Position numbers and translations under genes: made by a program. The notes under the pieces were generated by a model that saw nothing but the letters and a program-made list of their open reading frames with translations, was not told the origin of the DNA and did not search any database. From NCBI GenBank assembly GCA_015068125.1, contig SVLD01000004.1, forward strand, positions 1 to 64,000: DNA of 64,000 bases, given 5' to 3'. Source of the stretch: Oscillospiraceae bacterium (GTDB lineage Bacteria > Bacillota > Clostridia > Oscillospirales > Oscillospiraceae). Of the stretch, positions 24,907 to 32,721 are shown piece by piece. Numbering within the stretch: position 1 is the first letter of the stretch; every line of letters starts with the position of its first letter.

Positions 24907-26505
24907 TTAGTCTTCCTTCTTCTTAGCTACCATTGCAACAACGGCGATGCCGGACAGAACCAGCAGAGCCACGGGCAGAGCGCTGAAGGTATCAGCAGTG
25001 CCGGGGTTGCCTTCGTAGATGACGGGGTTGACCCATGCAGCTGCGCGAGAGGAGTGATCACCCTCGAAGGAGTCCAGCTCCAGCTTCAGGTACTTGTAGT
25101 CGCCGATGTAAACGTCGAACTCGCCGGTAGAGGTGCCGTACAGGCCACCGGAGGAAGCCAACAGAGTGAACTCGCCGTCAACGGAGTTGCCGCCGTAAAC
25201 GCGGAACACGACACCCTGCTCGGTGTTGTTCTTAGCGTTACCGGTGATACCGACCATGGAGTAGAAGCGGTTGCCCTTAACATTGCTGACGTCCAGCAGA
25301 ACGTAGGACTCGGTGGCATCGCTGGCGGGGGAGGGATGCAGGCCAAAGCCGTCGGTGTAAGTATTGCCGCCGATGGCCAGAGCAGCGCCCTTGAAGCCGG
25401 CGTCAACATTGACGGGGCGGGGATCGGTGGAACCGGAAGCGGGGTAGACATAGGAACCGACGACCAGGTCGGAAACGGAGATGTCGGTAGCGGTGGCAGC
25501 CTTATCGCTGCTCAGGCCGGCGCTGCTGTTGGGCTTGTAGTTGCCGGAAGCAACGTTGGGCAGCACAGAGGGCTTGCTGGGCTCAACGGGAGTGCTGGGA
25601 GCAGAACCCTCGGGCAGGTTGTACAGGCTGGCGTTGCCCCATACGCATTCGGTGCCGCCGTTGTTCTTGGTGGTTTCGCCGACCTTGGTGACCAGCTTCA
25701 GAGTCTTGCAGCCGGAGACGTCCACGTTGAACTCGCCGGTCTTAGTGGCACCGATCTCGCCGGAGGCGATCAGGGTGAAGCTGCTGTCGACAGCCTTGCT
25801 CTCGGCCTCGGTGTCAGCGATGACATTGGGGCTGCCCCAGATCTCATAAACAACGGTGTTAGCGCCGGTGTTGCTGCTGTAGCCCTTAACGCCAGTGCCG
25901 CCGAAGTCCTCAGGGATGTTGGTGGCATTCTGGTTGAAAGCGCTGCCGGTGATGCCGGCGATAGCATAGAAATGGCTGTAGCCGTCAACATCCACCAGAA
26001 CGTAGTTCTCGATCTCGTGCTCGGGCTTGGAGGGCTTAACGCCAATACCGTGCTCCAGGGGGGTGGAGTTACCCATGACGTCAACACCGACATGGATCAG
26101 GTGGCTGTAGAAACGGAAGCCGTCCTTGTCACGGAAGTAGCCCTTGTCGTCCTGGCCGCCGCCGGACTGGCTCTTTGCGCCTTCGCCGCGGTTGACGCCC
26201 CAGTAGTTGGTGGCGGATTTGACATAGACAGAGCTACCGTAGAAGGTGTCCCAAGTGGGAGTGTTACGGCCTGCGAAGGTCAGGTCGTCGGAGTTGTAGA
26301 CGTAGTAGCCCTTGACCAGGTCGGGGATGGAGTCTTCGTCGCTGCCGTCGGCAGAGATGTAGACCAGATCCTCGGCGTTGGCGGGGATGCCGGTGAAAAT
26401 GTTGGCAACGGATTCTTCGTAGTCAGCGGCGAAAGCAGTCGCGGACAGAGAGAAGACCAGAGCCAGAGCCAGAAGTGCGCTCAGGATTCTTGCGGTGGTT
26501 TTCAT
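24907..26505 (-). CDS. secreted protein with two NPCBM-like domains and C-terminal anchor
   Basis: This 532-residue protein has a signal peptide (SALLALALVFSLSATAFA) and two similar carbohydrate-binding-type domains. The first (about 25-295) contains GIGVKPSKPEHEIENYVLVD and FYAIAGITG; the second (about 335-490) contains GFGLHPSPASDATESYVLLD and FYSMVGITG, the recurring NPCBM pattern (PF08305). A Pro/Ser linker (SAPSTPVEPSKPSVLP) joins them. The C-terminus TADTFSALPVALLVLSG plus a basic tail AKKKED matches the protein at 22801 almost exactly. No catalytic domain is seen, so this is probably a cell-surface glycan-capture protein. Confidence 0.82.
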   Translation of the reverse strand: MKTTARILSALLALALVFSLSATAFAADYEESVANIFTGIPANAEDLVYISADGSDEDSIPDLVKGYYVYNSDDLTFAGRNTPTWDTFYGSSVYVKSATNYWGVNRGEGAKSQSGGGQDDKGYFRDKDGFRFYSHLIHVGVDVMGNSTPLEHGIGVKPSKPEHEIENYVLVDVDGYSHFYAIAGITGSAFNQNATNIPEDFGGTGVKGYSSNTGANTVVYEIWGSPNVIADTEAESKAVDSSFTLIASGEIGATKTGEFNVDVSGCKTLKLVTKVGETTKNNGGTECVWGNASLYNLPEGSAPSTPVEPSKPSVLPNVASGNYKPNSSAGLSSDKAATATDISVSDLVVGSYVYPASGSTDPRPVNVDAGFKGAALAIGGNTYTDGFGLHPSPASDATESYVLLDVSNVKGNRFYSMVGITGNAKNNTEQGVVFRVYGGNSVDGEFTLLASSGGLYGTSTGEFDVYIGDYKYLKLELDSFEGDHSSRAAAWVNPVIYEGNPGTADTFSALPVALLVLSGIAVVAMVAKKKED

Positions 26506-26553
26506 AGTTGTTCCTCCTCATATTTTTGCCTTTCGGCTTGTTTAGGATTTTTT

Positions 26554-26566
26554 GGTCACAGTGACC
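26554..26566. promoter_or_regulatory. palindromic operator candidate GGTCAC-A-GTGACC
   Basis: A perfect 13-base palindrome lies 15 bases downstream of the minus-strand -10 box at 26581-26586, inside the leader of the 24907-26505 gene, where a repressor would block transcription. Confidence 0.5.
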
Positions 26567-26580
26567 ATACTCCTTGTTAA

Positions 26581-26609
26581 AATATATCACAGGATTTTTC
26601 CAAATGCAA
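26581..26609 (-). promoter_or_regulatory. promoter of the NPCBM protein gene
   Basis: Minus strand TTGCAT (26609-26604), 17 bases, TATATT (26586-26581), about 75 bases before the ATG at 26505. Confidence 0.65.
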
Positions 26610-26730
26610 CCACTTTTTGTGCCAATTTTATGCCGGAGCCGGAGGAGAGGGGGAGCAAACGGTGCGAATTGCCTTATATTTAATGTGTATGGATGAAGTG
26701 CACAGAAATATCTGACAGCAAATAATTGTT

Positions 26731-26759
26731 TTGACAAATCATCCAATATATGCTATACT
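26731..26759 (+). promoter_or_regulatory. upstream promoter of the transporter operon
   Basis: TTGACA (26731-26736), 17 bases, TATACT (26754-26759). It would give a long leader of about 255 bases before the permease ATG at 27020. Confidence 0.65.
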
Positions 26760-26932
26760 TCTTGTGAATCAAGAAGGAAAATCGTATCAGTTTTCAAGGA
26801 TTTTTGCTCTTTGTGCACAATACACAAAGAACGCGTGCTACATTTGGTAAAAACAGCCAAAAATCGGAAGACGGTTGAAAAAAAACGGAATGAAAATCTT
26901 TGAAAATAGGTGCGGAAGTTTGAAAATGCATC

Positions 26933-26961
26933 TTGAAATTAATTGTGATTAAGCGTATAAT
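26933..26961 (+). promoter_or_regulatory. proximal promoter of the transporter operon
   Basis: TTGAAA (26933-26938), 17 bases, TATAAT (26956-26961), 58 bases before the ATG at 27020. With the promoter at 26731 the operon has two candidate starts; the rest of 26610-27019 holds no gene that I can support. Confidence 0.72.
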
Positions 26962-27019
26962 ATAAATGCTACAACAATTATTTCAATTGCATGCAGACCA
27001 AAATCCGGGAGGTTATTCA

Positions 27020-27973
27020 ATGTTAAAGAGCAAACAACCCACCAGGCTGGAACCCATTCGTCCTGGTACCTGGGCCTATGTCGCCAAAAGATTGAAGGAA
27101 AGCTGGCAGTGGTATGTACTGCTGCTTCCTGCAGTGATCTACCTGATCATCTTTGAGTACGGCCCTATGTACGGCATCATGATGGCGTTTCAAAAGTATC
27201 GCCCCAGTAAGGGCGTCATTGGCAGTAAGTTCGTCGGCTTCGACAATTTTATTCGCTTCTTCAAGTTCCCCTTCTTCTGGAAGATGATCCGCAACACTCT
27301 GAACATTACGCTTTTGAGCTTGTGCACCTTCCCTTGCTCCATTATTTTCGCACTGTTCCTGAACGAAGTTACCCAGACCAAGTTTAAGAAGTTCGCCCAG
27401 ATGGTCAGCTACATGCCTCACTTCCTGTCTGAGGTTGTTATTGTTTCTCTGGTTCTGCTGCTGCTGGATCTGGGCAATGGTCCCATCAACAACCTGATCG
27501 ACGCTCTGGGCGGCGAGCGGTACTACTTCATGGGTGATCCCGACGCGTTCCCGACGATCTATGTTCTGCAGGGTTTGTGGCAGGGCTTGGGCTGGGGCTC
27601 AATTCTGTACATATCTGCCCTTTCCGCTGTTCCTACCGAGCAGATCGAAGCTGCCCGTATCGACGGCGCAAGCCGTTTCCAGATCATGTGGCACATCAAC
27701 CTGCCCACGATCCTTCCCACCATCATGATCACTCTGCTGATGCGTCTGGGCGGCATCATGAGCCTGGGCTACACCAAACTCCTGCTGTTCACAAACCCCA
27801 TGATCAGCGAGGTCACCAACACTGTTTCCATGTATGTCTACAGCGTAGGTATTGTTAACGGCGACTACAGCTATTCCACTGCCATCGGCCTGTTCAACAA
27901 TATCATCAACATTATCCTGCTTCTGACATTCAATAAGCTCTCCAAGAAGCTCACCGAGATCAGCCTGTTCTGA
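27020..27973 (+). CDS. ABC transporter permease (LplB type)
   Basis: This 317-residue inner-membrane protein of the CUT1 (MalF-like) permease family has about six membrane segments (VLLLPAVIYLIIFEYGPMYG first) and the EAA loop that contacts the ATPase (EAARIDGASRFQIMWHINLP near residue 213). The start PMYGIMMAFQKYRPSKG is typical of the LplB/YteP group. ATG 27020 has GGGAGG 7 bases upstream. It pairs with the next gene to form the channel. No ATPase gene adjoins; CUT1 systems of Gram-positives often share one MsmX-type ATPase encoded elsewhere. Confidence 0.93.
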   Translation: MLKSKQPTRLEPIRPGTWAYVAKRLKESWQWYVLLLPAVIYLIIFEYGPMYGIMMAFQKYRPSKGVIGSKFVGFDNFIRFFKFPFFWKMIRNTLNITLLSLCTFPCSIIFALFLNEVTQTKFKKFAQMVSYMPHFLSEVVIVSLVLLLLDLGNGPINNLIDALGGERYYFMGDPDAFPTIYVLQGLWQGLGWGSILYISALSAVPTEQIEAARIDGASRFQIMWHINLPTILPTIMITLLMRLGGIMSLGYTKLLLFTNPMISEVTNTVSMYVYSVGIVNGDYSYSTAIGLFNNIINIILLLTFNKLSKKLTEISLF

Positions 27974-27999
27974 TAACAGCTTTGAGAAAGGATGTACCC

Positions 28000-28947
28000 A
28001 TGAGTAATAATACCTTAGTGAATAAGAAAAAGAAGCTGTCTATGTGGCATGGCACCACCACCGGCGATAAGATCTTCCTGTCTATCGTCTATGGCACCAT
28101 CATCCTGGTGTGCGCAGCTTGCATTTACCCCATGTACCTGACCGTTATCGCCTCTGTTTCCAATCCGATCGATGTGTACAGCGGCAAGGTCAATGTTCTG
28201 CCCAGCGGCTTCACTACGGAAGCTTATAAAGCAGTCATGAAGAACCAGCAGATCTGGAAGGGCTATGCCAACTCCATTTTCTACACCGTAGCCGGCACAG
28301 CTTTCAACCTGTTTTTGACCATTCCCGCTGCTTACGCACTGAGCAAGCGCAGAATGTACGGCAGATCCTTCCTGACCACAGTGTTCCTGATCACCATGTA
28401 CTTCGGCGGCGGCCTGATCCCCACCTACATTCTGTTTAAGAATCTGGGCCTGATCAACACCCGTCTGATCCTGGTCATCAATGGCGGTTTGAGCGTTTAC
28501 AACGTTATCGTTACCCGTACATATTTCCAGAACAATATTCCGGAGACGCTGTTTGAAGCCGCCAGAATCGATGGCGCCAACGAGTTCCTGGCGTTCTTCA
28601 AGCTGGTGCTTCCCTTGAGCGCACCTATCATCGCGGTCATGACACTGTACTATGCCGTCGGTCACTGGGGCATGTACTTCTCCGCAATGATCTACACCTT
28701 CGATACCGAGCTGCAGCCCCTGCAGCTGGTCCTGCGCGATATCCTGATCAAGAACGAAACTGCATTGTCCGAGGCCCTGGAATCCGGCGATCAAGACCTG
28801 ATTGCCGCGGCTGCCAAGGCAGCGCAGCTGGCCCTGACTATGAAGTACTCCCTGGTCTTTATCGCATCTGCCCCCATGCTGATCGCATACCCCTTCGTCC
28901 AGAAGCACTTCGTCAGAGGTGTCATGGTCGGCTCTCTGAAGGGCTGA
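28000..28947 (+). CDS. ABC transporter permease (YtcP/LplC type)
   Basis: This 315-residue MalG-like CUT1 permease has six predicted membrane segments, the N-terminal ...IYPMYLTVIASVSNP segment typical of the YtcP group and the EAA loop FEAARIDGANEFLAFFKLVLP near residue 187, split here as FEAARIDGANEFLAF. It starts 26 bases after the first permease with GAAAGGA before ATG 28000. It forms the heterodimeric channel with the gene before it and receives substrate from the binding protein that follows. Confidence 0.92.
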   Translation: MSNNTLVNKKKKLSMWHGTTTGDKIFLSIVYGTIILVCAACIYPMYLTVIASVSNPIDVYSGKVNVLPSGFTTEAYKAVMKNQQIWKGYANSIFYTVAGTAFNLFLTIPAAYALSKRRMYGRSFLTTVFLITMYFGGGLIPTYILFKNLGLINTRLILVINGGLSVYNVIVTRTYFQNNIPETLFEAARIDGANEFLAFFKLVLPLSAPIIAVMTLYYAVGHWGMYFSAMIYTFDTELQPLQLVLRDILIKNETALSEALESGDQDLIAAAAKAAQLALTMKYSLVFIASAPMLIAYPFVQKHFVRGVMVGSLKG

Positions 28948-29014
28948 TTCCCCGTATTTAATTGCCGCGAGGCTTTTGTGGCAATAAAATAAATTAAAAA
29001 CAGGAGGAACAATA

Positions 29015-30787
29015 ATGAAAAAGACACTTAGCAAAGTTCTGGCTCTGCTGATGCTGGCCGCCATCATGGTCGGTTGCTTCGCAGGCTGCGGCACTGGCGA
29101 CAACGAGTATGAGACGTTGCCCTCCCAGGAACCCGTAACTGACATGCCCCCCACGGATGTGAACTACACCATTAGCATTATGACCCAGCGTCACACCGGT
29201 ACTACCACCGAAGCTGAGGACCTGTGGTTCTTCAAGTACATGGAGTACTGGTTCGCTCAGAAGGGCTACAATGTTGACATTCAGGTTACCCAGAACAGCG
29301 ATATGAGCACTCAGAAGTCCCTGCTGCTGAACACCAACAGTCTGCCCGACCTGATGTGGTCTGTCAACCTGAAGAACACTGAGATCGTTAAGTATGCCAT
29401 CGAAGAAGGCCTGATCCTGGAGTGGACTCCCTACATCAACGAGGACATGATGCCCAACCTGACCAAGCGTTTTGCTGATCAGCCCGAATCCAAGGTTCTG
29501 TCCACCGCTCCCAACAACGGTATCTACGGCATTCCTTACTACGCTCCCTCTCAGTACGCTTCCGGCTGCTACGGCACCTCCGAGCGTCTGTACTTCCGTC
29601 AGAGCTGGCTGGATCAGGCTGGCGTGACCAACCCCACCACCAAGGAGGAGCTGCTGAATGTGCTGCGCGCATTCAAGTCCAAGATCACCGATCCTTCCGC
29701 TGATAAGCAGGACGTTCCTCTGGTTTCTTCCTCCAGCTTCTTTGAGAAGTATCTGTGGACCTGCCTGGGCTTCTACGGCACTGAGCCCGGTAAGTTCGGC
29801 ACCAACCTGATGGTCAAGAATGGCCAGCTGACTATCCCCGCATACACTGAGTCCTACAAGGAGTTCGTCTCCATCATGAAGACCCTGTACGACGAAGGCC
29901 TCATTGCTAAGGACTACTTCTCCTACTCCGACGCTTCCGCTGGCGCTCTGATCAACAACAAGCAGTGTGGCGCTCTGAGCTGGTGGACTCTGGAGTACGT
30001 CGGCAACGAGTTCTCCGATATCGTCTGCGCTAACCCCATCCCCCTGGGTGATGTTACCAGCGTCGAGGATATCCATGTTTCCCGTCTGAAGTCCGTCTAC
30101 CCCAACTACATCTGGGCAAGAAAGATGGTCAAGCAGGGTGAAGAAGGCGCCGAGCCTGGCAAGGATCCCCGCATCCTGGCTATGCTGATCGACTATGTTT
30201 ACAGTGACGATGGCGCATGGCTGTACCGCTATGGTCCCGAGCAGGGCAAGGATCCTCTGGGTCTGGTCGAGGGCTGGTATTTCGACGAGAACAAGGACGT
30301 CACCACTGAGAAGGTTGCCAACGGCACCTACGCTTCCATCTCTGCTTACGGCCGTAACGAGCTGTTCCCCAACGACTACGCTGGCCTGCGTCCCGCCGTC
30401 ACCACCTCCGGTACCGGCGCGATGAAGGAGTTCACCGACTCTGTCACCGGCGAGACCTACACCTGTATCGATAACCTGCTGCTGACCCACGACAACAACG
30501 ACGGTCACTGGCGTCTGATCACCATCGAGAAGTGGAGCGACCGCGCTACTTCCATCCGTATTCCCGATGCCTACCTGGGCTCCGAGGATACCGCTACTGC
30601 CGATGACTACTACAAGGCATTCACCAGCTGGATCAACTCCGAGACCATTAAGTTCATTACCGGCACTCGTGACATTTCTGAGATCGACCAGTTCTACAAG
30701 GAGCTGGAAGACCTGCACATCAAGGAGTACCTGGAAATGATGAATGCTGGCCAGGCTGAATGGCTGAAGGCTACCTTTGGCGAATAA
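29015..30787 (+). CDS. ABC transporter solute-binding lipoprotein (LplA type), paralogue 2
   Basis: This 590-residue lipoprotein has a signal ending VGCFAGC near residue 27. The mature part is the large binding protein of the CUT1 LplA group and parallels the protein at 16107 along its length (FKYMEYWFAQKGYNV, QSWLDQAGV, EKYLWTCLGFYG, LGLVEGWY). AGGAGG lies before ATG 29015. The codons are noticeably more biased to C-ending, optimal-type ones than those of its paralogue, suggesting higher expression. Third gene of the transporter operon and closed by the inverted repeat at 30822. Confidence 0.93.
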   Translation: MKKTLSKVLALLMLAAIMVGCFAGCGTGDNEYETLPSQEPVTDMPPTDVNYTISIMTQRHTGTTTEAEDLWFFKYMEYWFAQKGYNVDIQVTQNSDMSTQKSLLLNTNSLPDLMWSVNLKNTEIVKYAIEEGLILEWTPYINEDMMPNLTKRFADQPESKVLSTAPNNGIYGIPYYAPSQYASGCYGTSERLYFRQSWLDQAGVTNPTTKEELLNVLRAFKSKITDPSADKQDVPLVSSSSFFEKYLWTCLGFYGTEPGKFGTNLMVKNGQLTIPAYTESYKEFVSIMKTLYDEGLIAKDYFSYSDASAGALINNKQCGALSWWTLEYVGNEFSDIVCANPIPLGDVTSVEDIHVSRLKSVYPNYIWARKMVKQGEEGAEPGKDPRILAMLIDYVYSDDGAWLYRYGPEQGKDPLGLVEGWYFDENKDVTTEKVANGTYASISAYGRNELFPNDYAGLRPAVTTSGTGAMKEFTDSVTGETYTCIDNLLLTHDNNDGHWRLITIEKWSDRATSIRIPDAYLGSEDTATADDYYKAFTSWINSETIKFITGTRDISEIDQFYKELEDLHIKEYLEMMNAGQAEWLKATFGE

Positions 30788-30821
30788 TCGGCAAAGAATT
30801 GATTTTTAACCACTAATTGCG

Positions 30822-30855
30822 AAGGGAGGTATACAGTTTTGTATACCTCCCTTTT
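30822..30855 (+). terminator. terminator with buried Shine-Dalgarno sequence
   Basis: AAGGGAGGTATAC (30822-30834) pairs with GTATACCTCCCTT (30841-30853) and runs into TTTTG. The stem core GGAGGTATAC equals that of 17841-17872 after the paralogous gene. Confidence 0.82.
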
Positions 30856-30901
30856 GTTTTGCACGATCCCAGCTTCAGAAGGGATCAGATTTGGAGGATA
30901 T

Positions 30902-32641
30902 ATGAAGAAGAGAATCGTTGCGCTCCTGCTGGTGCTTATGTACACCGTGTCTATGTTTGCAGGTTGCCAAAACAATAGTGGGGAGACTACGCCCACGACT
31001 CCGGCAGTGGAGTATATGAAGATTGCGGAGAACAAGACAACAGAGTATAAGATTGTATCTCTGATTACCGACAAGGCTATCATCAGCGACCTGGCAACTG
31101 ACCTGCTGATCAAAACCGGCGCTAAATTCGAAGTCGTCAATGAAGCCAATGCAGGCCCCAAGGCCATCTATATCGGCACCGTAGCGCAGATGGCTGGTAA
31201 GGGCGGCACCAGTACCGAGCTGACCTATACTACCTACGAGATCAAAGTGGATAACGGGAACATTTATGTCTCCGTGGCTGACGAGACGCTTATCGATAAA
31301 GCGGTCGAAAAGCTCAAGGAGGCCATCGTCAAAACCGCCGATGGCGTGTTTGGCATCGATCAGAACCTTTCCGGCATGAAAAATCTCGCCAATATCACCG
31401 AAGTAGTTCCTGTTTTTGAGACCGCCAGCGGCAAAAAACGTGAGCTGTATGATGCCGGCAGCGGCAACTATCAGATTACCTACCAGGCTCTGAATTTGAG
31501 TGCCGCCGATGCGGAAGTTGCTGCTTATGAGCAGTCTTTGGTGGATGCCGGTTATTCCCTGCATCAGAAAAACACCATCAATCAGAGCCAGTTCTTTACA
31601 TATACCAAGGGTGATACCCTGGTTCACTGCAACTACTTCAAGCCCATGAAGGAGTTCCGTATTGTCTACGGCCCCAAGACTTACCTGGGCAGCCAGACCC
31701 CCATCACCGAGTACGAAAAGAAGGTCACGCCCTCTATGTCCATCGTTGCCCTGACGGATAGTGGCCTTTCCATGGTGTACCAAGCCCACGATGGCAGCTT
31801 TGTCATCATCGATGGTGGCTACGGCACAGATACGATTGCTTCCTATACCATCAACAAGGGTACAAGCACGGAAATGACTCTGACCTACAATCGCGATGTC
31901 AAGACCGATATGGAGAGCCTGTGGAAGCTGCTGGAGGAAAAGACACCTGCCGGTGAAAAGCCCCAGGTCACCTGGATGATCACCCATGCGGATCCCGACC
32001 ACATTGGCCTGCCCACTCTGTTCATCAAGGATTACAAGGATAAGTTTGATCTGAATTTGGTCTGCTACAACTTCCCGGATCTGGACAATGTGGGGCTGGA
32101 AAACGGCAGCATTACCACCTTTGAGGGCTATATGGACGCCTTTATCTCCAGCGTTAATAGCAACTTCCCCAATGCAAATCACATGATCTACCATACCGGC
32201 CAGAAGCTCTACTTGCCTGGCGCTGAGATCGAGTTCCTGTTCACTGCTGAGGACTACTGGCCCAACAAGATGCCCTGGATGAACCACACCTCCGGCGCAT
32301 GGCGCATCACCAGCGAGGGCAAAACCATCATGATCACCGGCGACTGCGAAACCGGCCTGAACAACCAGATGGTCAAGGTCTTTGGCAGCTATCTGAAGAG
32401 TGACATCATGCAGCTGAATCACCACGGCTCCAACGGCGGCACCCTGGCTTTCTACAAGCAGGTCAATCCCACCGTAGCACTCTGGGCTTGCCCCCAGAAG
32501 ATACTGGAGCTGGATAATCGCCGCCTTGGTACCCAGGCAGGCTATGATTTCAATCTGTTCATCCAGCAAAACGCGAAGGACCACTATTCTCACACTGAAA
32601 CCCATACCATTCTCTTGCCCTCTCTGGAAGAGGAAAAGTAA
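30902..32641 (+). CDS. lipoprotein with ComEC-type metallo-hydrolase domain (1 of 3)
   Basis: This 579-residue lipoprotein has a signal ending MFAGC near residue 22. Residues about 30-165 form an alpha/beta domain resembling the N-terminal domain of GH20/GH67 enzymes (AIYIGTVAQMAGKGG, YEIKVDNGNIYVS). The rest is a metallo-beta-lactamase fold of the ComEC/Rec2 kind: MITHADPDHIGLP near 363 (HxDxDH), IMITGDCETGLNN near 484 and LNHHGSNGGT near 511. Ligands are therefore intact. The enzyme would sit outside the membrane. Its substrate is unknown; a nuclease or phosphoesterase is known for this subclass, but the fused glycosidase-like domain suggests glycan phosphates or polymers. ATG 30902 follows TTGGAGG. 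Confidence 0.75.
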   Translation: MKKRIVALLLVLMYTVSMFAGCQNNSGETTPTTPAVEYMKIAENKTTEYKIVSLITDKAIISDLATDLLIKTGAKFEVVNEANAGPKAIYIGTVAQMAGKGGTSTELTYTTYEIKVDNGNIYVSVADETLIDKAVEKLKEAIVKTADGVFGIDQNLSGMKNLANITEVVPVFETASGKKRELYDAGSGNYQITYQALNLSAADAEVAAYEQSLVDAGYSLHQKNTINQSQFFTYTKGDTLVHCNYFKPMKEFRIVYGPKTYLGSQTPITEYEKKVTPSMSIVALTDSGLSMVYQAHDGSFVIIDGGYGTDTIASYTINKGTSTEMTLTYNRDVKTDMESLWKLLEEKTPAGEKPQVTWMITHADPDHIGLPTLFIKDYKDKFDLNLVCYNFPDLDNVGLENGSITTFEGYMDAFISSVNSNFPNANHMIYHTGQKLYLPGAEIEFLFTAEDYWPNKMPWMNHTSGAWRITSEGKTIMITGDCETGLNNQMVKVFGSYLKSDIMQLNHHGSNGGTLAFYKQVNPTVALWACPQKILELDNRRLGTQAGYDFNLFIQQNAKDHYSHTETHTILLPSLEEEK

Positions 32642-32652
32642 TATGGATCCCG

Positions 32653-32682
32653 GGAGCAGCGTAGCTGGTGCTGCGCTGCTCC
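32653..32682 (+). promoter_or_regulatory. intercistronic hairpin 1
   Basis: GGAGCAGCG (32653-32661) pairs with CGCTGCTCC (32674-32682) between the first two hydrolase genes. No T-run, so probably an mRNA processing or stability element. Confidence 0.55.
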
Positions 32683-32721
32683 AAACAAAAATACTACAAA
32701 AATCGTGATTTTGGAGGATGT

